Counted from the first letter of the stretch, positions 45,979 to 54,420 are shown. The stretch is 64,000 bases of DNA from JAAGZL01 sp050297535 (GCA_050297535.1 JBNKSV010000005.1:20542-84541), one strand, 5' to 3'. Notes: generated from the letters alone by a model not told the origin. Numbers and translations: made by a program.

Positions 45979-46039
45979 TCTCCCGAGGACGGTGGCATTC
46001 ATATGAAATCGCCCAGAAAATCGGGCTCTTACTGGGGAC

Positions 46040-46585
46040 CTATGTCCCGCTTGTCCTTCCCGCACCATGCTCAGGATCAATAACACCCTCCACCGCTTCT
46101 GGTGTGGCCGTAATCGCGCCACTGATCAGCATGGGGGCGGCATCCAGGTCTTCCGCATTCATCATCTCCGCTATCCTCTGTAATGAGGACAGCAACTGAT
46201 TCTGCTCCCACTCTTTAAGTTCGCCCAATCGACTCTGGAATCGCTCCTGCAGCAGCGGTACTGACTGCTTCACCAGGGCCTCACCCTGTCCGGTAGCACG
46301 CAACCTCATCCGGCGCTTATCGGATGCATCCCTGCTACGCTCCAACAGACCTCGGCCCTCCAGTCTTTTGACGATATCGGTCACCGTGGCCTGGCTCAAG
46401 CTTACCCGTTTTGCCAATTCACTCCCGGTCAATCCCCGCCCACGCACTATCTCTGTGAGTAGCAGGGCCTGGGGTCCGGTAAGGCCGTGACTCTGAATAA
46501 GATTCCTGGAATGTTGGTCAATGGCCCTAATAACTCGACGCAGGGCGATCAGGATGTTTTCCGATATATCAGGTTGGTTAGTCAT
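46040..46585 (-). CDS. ectR: MarR family regulator, probable EctR-type repressor of the ectoine operon
   Basis: A 181-residue winged-helix regulator. The DNA-binding part is at about 45-110: GLTGSELAKRVSLSQATVTDIVKRLE (helix-turn-helix) and the wing RSRDASDKRRMRLRATGQG. An alanine/glycine-rich C-terminal tail follows. It is divergent from the ectoine operon, as expected for EctR, the MarR-type repressor described in halotolerant methylotrophs. A palindrome over the operon's -10 box resembles the published EctR operator. MarR membership is clear; the EctR assignment is inference from position and operator. Confidence 0.82.
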   Translation of the reverse strand: MTNQPDISENILIALRRVIRAIDQHSRNLIQSHGLTGPQALLLTEIVRGRGLTGSELAKRVSLSQATVTDIVKRLEGRGLLERSRDASDKRRMRLRATGQGEALVKQSVPLLQERFQSRLGELKEWEQNQLLSSLQRIAEMMNAEDLDAAPMLISGAITATPEAVEGVIDPEHGAGRTSGT

Positions 46586-46742
46586 AGTCCCGTGTTTGCA
46601 AAAAGGTATTTTTTGGATCGTTGCAAACCATCATATCAGCAATCGCCCTAATTGGCTTATTGCGCCGGTCTGGCGCGCATTAGACACATTTTAACCAAGA
46701 TTAACATTCGTACACTAATTATGACTACATACAGCTAACACA

Positions 46743-46748
46743 TATAAT
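46743..46748 (+). promoter_or_regulatory. Second TATAAT hexamer upstream of the ectoine operon
   Basis: A perfect TATAAT with only a weak -35 (TATGAC or TTATGA, 17-18 bases upstream). It could be a second or osmotically used promoter 50 bases upstream of the stronger one. Confidence 0.35.
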
Positions 46749-46774
46749 ACCTGCCGTGACTGGATGCCGGTCAA

Positions 46775-46808
46775 TTGAGACATTTATTTTTATTTAGTAT
46801 ACTAAGCA
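46775..46808 (+). promoter_or_regulatory. Ectoine operon promoter with EctR-like operator over the -10 box
   Basis: TTGAGA (46775-46780), a 17-base spacer, then TATACT (46798-46803) make a good sigma70 promoter. The 12-bp perfect palindrome TTAGTATACTAA (46794-46805) covers the -10 box. Read as TATTTAGT-AT-ACTAAGCA it is close to the EctR1 operator reported for Methylomicrobium (TATTTAGT-GT-ACTATATA, from memory). Repression by blocking the -10 region is therefore likely. Confidence 0.75.
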
Positions 46809-46866
46809 TTAATATTGTTTCTCAGACCTTCCGTACCATCTTCTGTCCACACATGCCGAATACCAC

Positions 46867-47052
46867 ATGCCTAAACGTGATATCTACAGATTATCTGAGT
46901 CAGAGCAGCCCAAAACTCTATTCTGCAAGCCACGCAAACACCCGCTTATGTCTCCGTGGTTGTGGCTGGTCCTGGTCATTTTTGCGGCAACAGCGCTTGA
47001 TCTCATCGGCCTGATCAATGTATCCGGATTAGTTGAAAACGTGCTCGGATAG
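46867..47052 (+). CDS. Putative small membrane protein at the head of the ectoine operon
   Basis: A 61-residue reading frame between the ectoine promoter and ectA, ending 16 bases before ectA. The first 28 residues are basic and polar; the rest is a membrane helix (about 29-50, PWLWLVLVIFAATALDLIGL). I know no family for it. No clear ribosome site precedes the ATG, which is the main doubt. It would be the first coding sequence of the ectoine mRNA, either a small membrane protein or part of a long 5' leader. Confidence 0.45.
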   Translation: MPKRDIYRLSESEQPKTLFCKPRKHPLMSPWLWLVLVIFAATALDLIGLINVSGLVENVLG

Positions 47053-47068
47053 ACAAGGAAACCGATGA

Positions 47069-47590
47069 ATGAAAGTTGTTTTACGAAATCTCACAGTAGA
47101 ACTCAGACCCCCACAGACCCAGGACGGCCCCGCCCTGTGGCGATTGGTGCAAGAGACTGGCGTACTGGATTTGAATTCAGCCTATGCCTATCTTCTGCTG
47201 GGTGAACACTTTGCAGCGACCAGCGTAGTAGCCGAAAAAGACGGAGAGATAGTTGGATTTATTTCCGGTTACATCCCCCCGCAAACCCCAGGCTCAATCT
47301 TTATCTGGCAGGTCGGGGTAGCCGCAAGCATGCGCAAACAGGGGCTGGCATTGGAGATGCTGCTTGCCATCTTGAAGCGCGAGGCATGCACAGACATACA
47401 AGCCCTGAACACCACCATCACACCATCCAACACGGCATCACGCGCCCTGTTCGCATCTCTTGCCAAGGCCGTCAACGGCACCTTGATAGAGCATGCTGAT
47501 TATTTTCCTGGCGCATTGTTCCCAGAGGCGGGACACGAAGCTGAGGCGCTGTTTTCCATCAGCCCAATACAGTTAGCAACCACAGAATAG
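47069..47590 (+). CDS. ectA: L-2,4-diaminobutyrate N-acetyltransferase
   Basis: Acetylates L-2,4-diaminobutyrate to N-gamma-acetyl-diaminobutyrate, the second ectoine step. The 173-residue GNAT protein has the EctA blocks LRPPQTQDGPALWRLV, LDLNSAYAYLLLGEHF, VGFISGYIPPQTP and IFIWQVGVAASMRKQGLALEM, the last covering the acetyl-CoA site. AAGGAA lies before the ATG. It is the first enzyme gene of the ectoine operon. Confidence 0.96.
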   Translation: MKVVLRNLTVELRPPQTQDGPALWRLVQETGVLDLNSAYAYLLLGEHFAATSVVAEKDGEIVGFISGYIPPQTPGSIFIWQVGVAASMRKQGLALEMLLAILKREACTDIQALNTTITPSNTASRALFASLAKAVNGTLIEHADYFPGALFPEAGHEAEALFSISPIQLATTE

Positions 47591-47634
47591 TGGTCATCCA
47601 AGCATACTACACACAAGAGGTATAAAGACTCACC

Positions 47635-48912
47635 ATGAGAATCTTTGAAGAAATGGAATCAAATGTCCGCGGTTATGTGCGCTCATTTCCCGTCGTATTC
47701 GACACAGCACAAGGCGCTTACCTATTTGACGAACACGGAAATCGTTACATCGATTTTTTCGCTGGCGCCGGCACCCTCAACTACGGACACAACAATCCTG
47801 CGGTAACCAAGGCAATCATCGAATACCTGCAGCGGGACGGCATCGTGCATGCCCTGGATAAGGCCACAGTAGCCAAACGCGCCTTCCTGCAAACATTCCA
47901 GGACACCATCCTGAAACCGCGCAACATGGATTACAAGATACAGTTTACCGGTCCGACAGGCTCCAACGTGGTGGAGACATCATTAAAACTGGCCCGCATG
48001 GTCAAACGCCGTTCCAACATCATCGCCTTCACCAACGGCTATCACGGTCTGACCATGGGATCACTTGCCATAACCGGCAACGACTTTTACCGCGACGAAT
48101 CCTACGGCGCACGCAACAACGCCGACAGCCTGCCGTATGACGGATATTTCGGACCAAACGTGGACACCATCGAATACCTGCACAAGATGATCAGCGATGG
48201 CAGCAGCGGCATTGACTCCCCAGCCGCGATCATCGTAGAAACCATCCAGGGTGAAGGTGGAATAAATGTCGCCAGCATGGAGTGGCTGCGCAAACTGGAA
48301 CAGCTGTGCCGGGACTTCGATATCCTGTTGATCATCGACGACATCCAGGTAGGAAACGGCCGCACCGGGACCTTCTTCAGCTTCGAAGAGGCTGGCATCA
48401 AGCCCGACATGATCACCCTATCCAAATCCATCGGTGGCGGCCTGCCTATGGCAATCCTTTTATTGCGCCCCGAATTGGATCAATGGAAACCTGGCGAACA
48501 CACCGGCACCTTTCGCGGCAACAACCTCGCCTTCATCGCCGCAACAGAATTGCTGAGATATTGGGACAATGACGAATTCTCCAAGGCCATAAAGTACAAA
48601 GGCGACATACTGCAACAGGAACTACAAAAGATTGTAGAAAAGCAACCGGAGTGGAACTTGAAACTCAGAGGACGCGGCATGATCTGGGGGCTGGAATGCC
48701 CGCAACACGGCATGGCCAGCGAGGTTTCCGCCAGGGCCTTTGAAAATGGCCTAGTGATTGAAACAGCGGGCTCAGATGGTCAAGTAGTCAAATTCCTACC
48801 ATCTCTTACAATAGAGGAAGAAACCTTGAGAGAAGGATTACAGATAATTGATGATGCCGTCACCTCTTTGATCCAAGAGAAAGAGAAGGCCCGCACAGGA
48901 GACACCCTATGA
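47635..48912 (+). CDS. ectB: Diaminobutyrate-2-oxoglutarate aminotransferase
   Basis: Converts aspartate-semialdehyde and glutamate to L-2,4-diaminobutyrate, the first committed step of ectoine synthesis. The 425-residue class-III PLP aminotransferase starts MRIFEEMESNVRGYVRSFP. It has the cofactor-binding GPTGSNVVETSLKLAR region, IIDDIQVGNGRTG, and the PLP lysine in MITLSKSIGGGLPMA. AAGAGG precedes it. It overlaps ectC by 4 bases. Confidence 0.97.
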   Translation: MRIFEEMESNVRGYVRSFPVVFDTAQGAYLFDEHGNRYIDFFAGAGTLNYGHNNPAVTKAIIEYLQRDGIVHALDKATVAKRAFLQTFQDTILKPRNMDYKIQFTGPTGSNVVETSLKLARMVKRRSNIIAFTNGYHGLTMGSLAITGNDFYRDESYGARNNADSLPYDGYFGPNVDTIEYLHKMISDGSSGIDSPAAIIVETIQGEGGINVASMEWLRKLEQLCRDFDILLIIDDIQVGNGRTGTFFSFEEAGIKPDMITLSKSIGGGLPMAILLLRPELDQWKPGEHTGTFRGNNLAFIAATELLRYWDNDEFSKAIKYKGDILQQELQKIVEKQPEWNLKLRGRGMIWGLECPQHGMASEVSARAFENGLVIETAGSDGQVVKFLPSLTIEEETLREGLQIIDDAVTSLIQEKEKARTGDTL

Positions 48913-49307
48913 TCGTGCGTAGACTGAATGAAATTATTGGCGGCGAACGCGATGTCGCGGCGGAAAACGGCAACTGGGTAAGCCGCAGATTATTGCTAAA
49001 ACACGATGGCATGGGGTTTTCGTTCCACGACACCACCATCTTCGCCGGCACCGAGACCTATATCCATTACAAGAATCACCTTGAAGCGGTCTATTGCGTC
49101 AGCGGCAGAGGCGAAATCGAAGACTTGGAGACCGGCGAGATCCATGCGATATCCGATGGCACCATGTACGCCCTTAACGGACACGAGCGACACTATCTGC
49201 GCGCCGAAGAGGATCTACGCATGATCTGCGTATTTAATCCGGCGCTCACCGGGGCCGAAGTCCATGACAAGGATGGCGCATATCCCCTGATAGAGGATGA
49301 GGCGTAA
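48909..49307 (+). CDS. ectC: L-ectoine synthase
   Basis: Cyclises N-gamma-acetyl-diaminobutyrate to ectoine, a cytoplasmic compatible solute. The 132-residue cupin starts MIVRRLNEIIGGERDV and has the conserved ETYIHYKNHLEAVYCVSGRGE metal and substrate region and YALNGHERHYLRAEEDLRM. Length is normal. No ectD (hydroxylase) follows, so ectoine rather than hydroxyectoine is the expected product from this locus. Confidence 0.97.
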   Translation: MIVRRLNEIIGGERDVAAENGNWVSRRLLLKHDGMGFSFHDTTIFAGTETYIHYKNHLEAVYCVSGRGEIEDLETGEIHAISDGTMYALNGHERHYLRAEEDLRMICVFNPALTGAEVHDKDGAYPLIEDEA

Positions 49308-49330
49308 ACCCTGGCATTAAATAAATACCT

Positions 49331-49353
49331 CCCCGTCAAACGGCCAGACGGGG
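49331..49353 (+). promoter_or_regulatory. Hairpin after ectC
   Basis: CCCCGTC pairs with GACGGGG around a 9-base loop, 24 bases past the ectC stop. There is no T-run, so it may stabilise or partly terminate the ectABC message ahead of the zinc-finger gene rather than end it. Confidence 0.4.
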
Positions 49354-49462
49354 TAAGCCGTTATCGCACGGCCCGCATTAACAAATCAAACCGCACCGCT
49401 TGCGCTTTGAATCCATAAACGGGGCAAAACCCCCACGTGTTCACAATCAGCCGAGTTCAACT

Positions 49463-49810
49463 ATGGATGCAAAAGAACGTGAAATGATTTCCGGAATAAT
49501 TCGCGACAAGATCAGCGATCTGGAAAACTCAATAAAAAGCCTGACATCGACACAACAATTGCTTACTGAGCAACCAAAAGACAACGATGCCCGCTTAGAG
49601 ATCCTCTCCAACGCCACGGTAAATGAGACCACCTATGTGCAGATGAAAAGAGAAATCGAGCAACTACGCAACAACCTTGACTGGCTTCAGGACAAACACG
49701 GCGGCGAGTGCGAAGAGTGCGGACGCGAAATCCCTGTTGGGAGACTATCCATAGTTCCAACAACAAGATTGTGTGTCGACTGTTCAGCCGAACAAGAAAA
49801 AGACGGATGA
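49463..49810 (+). CDS. DksA/TraR-type zinc-finger protein
   Basis: A 115-residue protein. An N-terminal alpha-helical, coiled-coil-like part (about 1-78) is followed by a four-cysteine zinc finger: C83, C86, C104 and C107, in GECEECGREIPVGRLSIVPT and RLCVDCS. This is the DksA/TraR layout, proteins that bind the secondary channel of RNA polymerase. It is shorter than DksA. The ATG at 49463 opens the usual helix; its ribosome site is weak. It lies between ectC and ask_ect; whether it regulates osmotic response genes is unknown. Confidence 0.82.
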   Translation: MDAKEREMISGIIRDKISDLENSIKSLTSTQQLLTEQPKDNDARLEILSNATVNETTYVQMKREIEQLRNNLDWLQDKHGGECEECGREIPVGRLSIVPTTRLCVDCSAEQEKDG

Positions 49811-49890
49811 CCCCACTCCAGAAAGGGCGCATAGATAGCCTTACTTAAACTCAATACTTTGAAACAAATTTTGATTGCAGAAACTCAACC

Positions 49891-51327
49891 ATGAATCATA
49901 CCGTAGAAAAAATTGGCGGCACCTCCATGTCAGATTATGCGGCGGTGCGCGATAACATCGTTTTTAAACCAAGCACCAAAGGCGATCTTTACCAACGCAT
50001 TTTTGTCGTATCCGCCTACAGCGGTATCACCAACTTACTTCTCGAGCACAAAAAGACCGACCAGCCAGGCATCTACGCCCTCTTCACAGATGCCGAGGAC
50101 GAGAATAACTGGCGGGAAGCGATAACATCTCTGCGCATAGAATTCCAAAACATCAACCGCGATCTGTTCAATGATAAGCAAAAAACAGCAAAGGCGGATA
50201 GCTTTATCAACCAACGCCTGGATGATGCGGAATCCGTACTGGAAAATCTACGCAGCCTCTGCGAGCATGGCCACTTCGAACTCAACAGCCACCTGCTCGC
50301 AGTTCGGGAAATGCTCGCCAGCATCGGTGAAGCGCATAGTGCCTGGAACACCACCGAACTACTGCGGCGCGATGGCGTTAATGCCAGATTTATTGATCTG
50401 TCCGGCTGGAAATCCAGCCACACCTATCCGCTGGACGCTGTGATACAGCACAGCCTGAAGGATATAGACCTGACCAGCGAGTTGCCCATTGTCACCGGCT
50501 ATGCGCATTGCAAAGAGGGATTGATGTCCACCTTCGACCGCGGGTATAGCGAGATGACCTTCAGCCGTATAGCTGTTCTTACCAGTGCGTACGAGGCTAT
50601 CATCCACAAGGAATACCATCTCAGTAGCGCTGATCCCAAAATCGTTGGCGAAGAACATATTGTCCCTATCGGCCGAACCAACTATGACGTGGCAGACCAG
50701 CTGGCCAACCTTGGGATGGAGGCGATACATCCCCATGCCGCGAAAGGACTCAGACAGAACAACATATCCTTGCGAGTAAAAAACACCTTTGAGCCGGAAC
50801 ACAGCGGCACCCTGATAACCGGCGATTATGTCAGCGCCAAGCCGTGCGTCGAGATCATCGCGGGGCGTCAGCATCTGCACGCCATCGAACTCTTTGATCA
50901 AGAGATGGTGGGGAAATTTGACGAATATGAAAAGACCCTGCTGGATATCTTCCGACGCTTCCGTACAACTGTGGTCACTAAAGACATCAACGCCAATGCC
51001 GTGACCCACTATCTCGGATGCAATTTAAAAACGGTAAAACGCATCATAAAGGTAATTGAAGAGAAACTACCGACCAGTGAAATCGTCCACCGTAAAGTCT
51101 CTCTAGTCTCGGCCATCGGCAGTGACATGCAGGTGCCGGGCATACTTGCCAAAGCTGTTGCCGCATTGGCCGACAGTAACATCAGCATCTTGGCCATGCA
51201 CCAATCCATGCGCCAAGTGGACATGCAATTCATCATCGAAGAGACAGATTACGATAACGCGGTCAAGGCGCTGCACAGTCGCCTAATCGAACCACATGAC
51301 TATGGAGACGCGATCTGTGCGGTTTGA
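49891..51327 (+). CDS. ask_ect: Aspartate kinase, ectoine-specific type
   Basis: Phosphorylates aspartate, feeding the pathway to aspartate-semialdehyde for ectoine. A 478-residue protein with the kinase start MNHTVEKIGGTSMSDYAAVRD and two ACT domains in the C-terminal part (about 320-475; KVSLVSAIGSDMQVPGILAK and the ISILAMHQSM region). The VEKIGGTSM start and position after ectC identify the Ask_Ect isoform, which in other bacteria is less sensitive to feedback by threonine and lysine; that property is from the family. Confidence 0.93.
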   Translation: MNHTVEKIGGTSMSDYAAVRDNIVFKPSTKGDLYQRIFVVSAYSGITNLLLEHKKTDQPGIYALFTDAEDENNWREAITSLRIEFQNINRDLFNDKQKTAKADSFINQRLDDAESVLENLRSLCEHGHFELNSHLLAVREMLASIGEAHSAWNTTELLRRDGVNARFIDLSGWKSSHTYPLDAVIQHSLKDIDLTSELPIVTGYAHCKEGLMSTFDRGYSEMTFSRIAVLTSAYEAIIHKEYHLSSADPKIVGEEHIVPIGRTNYDVADQLANLGMEAIHPHAAKGLRQNNISLRVKNTFEPEHSGTLITGDYVSAKPCVEIIAGRQHLHAIELFDQEMVGKFDEYEKTLLDIFRRFRTTVVTKDINANAVTHYLGCNLKTVKRIIKVIEEKLPTSEIVHRKVSLVSAIGSDMQVPGILAKAVAALADSNISILAMHQSMRQVDMQFIIEETDYDNAVKALHSRLIEPHDYGDAICAV

Positions 51328-51376
51328 TCTAGGACATCAAAATCCCAAAACCTTTTATTCTTAATCAGAGACAGCA

Positions 51377-51802
51377 ATGGATATGGATAAGCAGTTTCTT
51401 TGTTTCAGATTAGGCGATGAGCGGTATCTGGTTGACATAGCCACCGTTCAGGAGATTATTCCTTACCGGACACCGAATCCGGTACCGGGGACAAGCAGGG
51501 CCAACCTAGGCATGCTGGATATCCGCGGCAACATCATTGCCCTGTTCTCCGGACATGCCTTGCTATCACTGGATGAACCCCCAGAGCATGGAAACCGCAA
51601 GATAATCATCTTTGAAGATACCGGCTTTGAATTCGGTGTCGTGGTAGACGAGCTGGCCGAGATACTTGCCCTGGATCAATCAAATATTGAACACCCCATA
51701 GAGAACGAAAAGCACTCTATGATAACCGGCACCCTAACCCACAACGGCAAGCTGCTTATTATGATCGACTTCTCCCAATGCGCCGCGATCACCCAGAACT
51801 AG
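51377..51802 (+). CDS. CheW-like chemotaxis coupling protein
   Basis: A 141-residue single CheW domain. It begins FLCFRLGDERYLVDIATVQEI, followed by VPGTSRANLGMLDIRGNIIAL, and FEFGVVVDELAEIL near the C-terminus. CheW couples chemoreceptors to CheA. No cheA, receptor or other che gene is in the window. It is 49 bases after ask_ect and 4 before the symporter gene, so it appears to be part of the ectoine transcription unit. It could be a stand-alone coupling protein for osmotic or solute taxis, which is speculative. Confidence 0.88.
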   Translation: MDMDKQFLCFRLGDERYLVDIATVQEIIPYRTPNPVPGTSRANLGMLDIRGNIIALFSGHALLSLDEPPEHGNRKIIIFEDTGFEFGVVVDELAEILALDQSNIEHPIENEKHSMITGTLTHNGKLLIMIDFSQCAAITQN

Positions 51803-51806
51803 ATCC

Positions 51807-53204
51807 ATGAACCACATAATCACAACCAGCTTTCTGTTTTCCCTCCTTTTGTTTCTGGTCATTGGCATTGCCTCGGTAGCAAAAAGCCGCAGGACCGCCG
51901 AAGACTATCTCGTCACGTGCAAGACCATACCGGCATGGCTGGCCGGACTCTCTGCCGTAGCTACAAATAACAGCGGCTTTATGTTCATCGGCATGATCGG
52001 CCTCACCTACACCACCGGTCTCTCCTCGATCTGGCTGATGATAGGCTGGATCCTTGGCGACATGATGGCCTCACTACTTACCCTCAGGCCCATACATACC
52101 GCGTCCAGGTCGAACAGAATACACTCCTACGGCGGATTGCTGGCCCGATGGCACGGAGAGGACAACCACAACCTGCGCCGCATGATCGGCTTGTTGACGG
52201 TCTTTCTGCTGACCTTTTACGCTGCCGCTCAACTCAAGGCCGGCAGCAAGGCAACTGCGGTACTGCTTGATTGGGAACAGTCCTGGGGAATCCTGATCAG
52301 CGCCGCCATCGTCTTGATGTACAGCGCAGCAGGGGGACTACGCGCCTCTATCTGGACAGACGCGGCACAATCACTGGTGATGCTCCTAGGCATGGGGATG
52401 CTGATCGTTGGCGGGGTGGAGATAGCGGGCGGCTATACAGCGGCACTGGAAAAGATGGCGGCGATTGATAGTAACTATCTGGGCTGGTTTCCGGACACCA
52501 ATCTAGTCGGCATCATCCTGTTTATCTTGGGCTGGCTGATAGCCGGCATGGCCGTCGTCGGACAGCCCCATATCGTCATTCGTTTTATCAGTCTGCGTGA
52601 CCCAAGACAGATAAACCGCATGCGATTCTATTACTACACCTGGTTCACCCTGTTTTACAGCGCCACCATCGTAGTCGGACTCCTCAGCCGCATCGCCTTC
52701 CCGGAGAGCGCAGACTTCGATCCGGAATTGGCACTACCCACCATGGCGCAGATGGTCCTGCCGGACGTGATGGCCGGACTGGTACTAGCCGCCCTGTTCG
52801 CTGCCGCCCTCTCCACCGCCGACTCGCTGATCCTCTCATGCTCCGCCGCCGTCACCCGTGACTTCGTACAACGCCCCGGCAAGATCCACTCTCTGTGGGC
52901 GGCAAAGTTGATCACCGCCAGTGTGTTGAGCGTCGCGGTATTCATTGCACTCACTGGAACCGATTCGGTGTTTACCCTAGTGCTGGATGCCTGGGGTCTG
53001 CTCGGCTCCGCCTTCGCGCCCATGGTGATAATCAACGCCATCGGTAGACGCATCCCCCAACCCATCGCCATAGCCATGATGATCGGTGGCATCAGCGTCT
53101 TTCTCATATGGCAACAAACCGGACTGGGCAATGACATCTACAGCGTCGCCCCAGGTATGCTGACAGGCATTATTGTCTATCTCTTGGGTAGAAGGTTTTG
53201 GTAG
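51807..53204 (+). CDS. Sodium:solute symporter family transporter (PutP-like)
   Basis: A 465-residue SSS-family protein with about 13 membrane helices. SNRIHSYGGLLARWHG and AAALSTADSLILSCSAAVTRDF match the conserved PutP/OpuE-type core, including the Na+-site Ser-Thr in STADS. Members take up proline, ectoine, pantothenate or other solutes with Na+. Starting 4 bases after cheW and downstream of the ectoine genes, it probably takes up a compatible solute such as proline or ectoine; the substrate is inferred. Confidence 0.88.
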   Translation: MNHIITTSFLFSLLLFLVIGIASVAKSRRTAEDYLVTCKTIPAWLAGLSAVATNNSGFMFIGMIGLTYTTGLSSIWLMIGWILGDMMASLLTLRPIHTASRSNRIHSYGGLLARWHGEDNHNLRRMIGLLTVFLLTFYAAAQLKAGSKATAVLLDWEQSWGILISAAIVLMYSAAGGLRASIWTDAAQSLVMLLGMGMLIVGGVEIAGGYTAALEKMAAIDSNYLGWFPDTNLVGIILFILGWLIAGMAVVGQPHIVIRFISLRDPRQINRMRFYYYTWFTLFYSATIVVGLLSRIAFPESADFDPELALPTMAQMVLPDVMAGLVLAALFAAALSTADSLILSCSAAVTRDFVQRPGKIHSLWAAKLITASVLSVAVFIALTGTDSVFTLVLDAWGLLGSAFAPMVIINAIGRRIPQPIAIAMMIGGISVFLIWQQTGLGNDIYSVAPGMLTGIIVYLLGRRFW

Positions 53205-53252
53205 ACTCCCGGTCGCAACATCTACCACCACCCGACATGAGACAAGCCAGAA

Positions 53253-53360
53253 GTGAGCATAGACCGCAGACTCTCCATAGCCCCCATGCTGGACTGGATC
53301 GATATCCAGTATTTATTCTTTATTTTCTATTTGTTGACGCAACCAAGAAGTTGCTTGTAG
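53253..53360 (+). pseudogene. dusA': Truncated 5' end of dusA left of the island
   Basis: From GTG 53253 the frame reads MSIDRRLSIAPMLDWID, the standard start of DusA, then leaves homology and stops after 35 codons at 53358-53360. The intact dusA downstream repeats LSIAPMLDW with a different N-terminus. This is the displaced original 5' end of dusA, cut off by the insertion. Confidence 0.85.
53274..53298 (+). repeat. Left attachment-site copy (attL) in the dusA 5' end
   Basis: A 25-base sequence beginning TCCATAGCCCCCATGC is identical at 54880-54904, and similarity continues four more bases with one mismatch. It encodes SIAPMLDW of DusA. Such duplications mark islands inserted by dusA-targeting tyrosine integrases. 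Confidence 0.85.
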
Positions 53361-53386
53361 CAAATTCATAGCTTGTCGTCAGGCTA

Positions 53387-54049
53387 TTACGGGCAATTGG
53401 TAGCAATCGGTGGCGGAGTGCTTGGGCTGCCAGCGTGGAACCCATCAATCTCACGTATACAATAACTTCTACCACTTGGCAGGACGATTTTGATTAAGCC
53501 GTCCGTGAATTTTTGAATGCTGGTGTGCTTCGATTTTAGCACTTGATTGAGTTCAGGTAATGTGGGCAGATCTTCTCCTAACCCGCCAAGATCTTTGCCC
53601 AGGATGGATGATTCTGGTGAGTTCTCCAGTTCCTTATCTGTCATGTTATTAACTACGTCCCTGGTTATTTTTTGAAGACGGATTAGATCAAGCCTAGGAA
53701 CGACTTTCGATGAGGTACTGGGTTTTTTCTTTGGCATCAGCATCGGTATATCTTTTTGTGACGGTATCTGAGTTGATATGGCCTCATCCGTGGCGGGTTC
53801 ACTTCTAACACTATTTTTTATATCTTGCGTTTGTGCCGGAAGGTTCTGGGGTGATTTAACCAGCCTTGATTGCACGGTAATCCTCAAGGCCGGACGTGTG
53901 CTTATTTTATCTTTCTCGAAAGTGGATTGTCGTATATCAATGGTTACAATAAAAAGCAGATGCAGCATTAATGAGCCCAGGATAGAGAAAGCGATTAAAT
54001 TCTTAGGCGTTCTCTCCCTATTCCTTGTCTCATGTATGGCGTAGTCCAC
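53387..54049 (-). CDS. TonB-like (energy-transducer-like) hypothetical protein
   Basis: A 220-residue protein with a short cytoplasmic N-terminus, one membrane helix (about 20-38, FSILGSLMLHLLFIVTI, with a SxxxH-like pattern as in TonB), then a long polar periplasmic region rich in Ser, Pro, Lys and Thr, ending ATNCP after a CIREIDG segment. The architecture is TonB-like, but no TonB C-terminal consensus is obvious and exbB/exbD are absent. It lies inside the dusA island. Function unknown. Confidence 0.6.
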   Translation of the reverse strand: MDYAIHETRNRERTPKNLIAFSILGSLMLHLLFIVTIDIRQSTFEKDKISTRPALRITVQSRLVKSPQNLPAQTQDIKNSVRSEPATDEAISTQIPSQKDIPMLMPKKKPSTSSKVVPRLDLIRLQKITRDVVNNMTDKELENSPESSILGKDLGGLGEDLPTLPELNQVLKSKHTSIQKFTDGLIKIVLPSGRSYCIREIDGFHAGSPSTPPPIATNCP

Positions 54050-54420
54050 GATCTGTCCCTCGTCGCTCTTGGCAATAGTTGCTTAGCCAGCACAATAGGA
54101 CGATGCAGTATTGGCTTGAACTGAATAACCGTTCTTCAATAATGACCGGCAACTTGGCCAAAAAAAATAATATTGCCAACACTACTAAACATAAGCTGGT
54201 TGTGCTGTTCCAAGTGGGCATTGTTGCGATGTTTAGTGATTTGCATGGACTGGATGGCCTATATATGTGACTTGGTAGTCAGCATGGTCAATTTCCCTGG
54301 CACACCTTCTATAGTGTAAAGGATGTTAGCTCTCGGTATCACTGGGTGTCAATCTTGCGTTAGTCATTCAATATACTCTATTCACGATGATGGTGTTCTA
54401 TTTGGTGAGAGTAAAAAAGT
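54050..54420. other. Island interior without a supported gene
   Basis: About 370 AT-rich bases between the TonB-like gene and the IS remnant. Only short frames, one hydrophobic on the minus strand (54030-54221), without ribosome sites or recognisable families. Confidence 0.5.

Noticed and set aside
46775..47014. A 79-codon TTG-started frame upstream of ectA
   Set aside because: Its start codon is the -35 box of the ectoine promoter, so it would not be transcribed from there; no ribosome site.
54030..54221. Hydrophobic 63-residue minus-strand frame next to the TonB-like gene
   Set aside because: Overlaps the start of the TonB-like gene, has no ribosome site or family resemblance, and lies in AT-rich DNA where such frames arise by chance.
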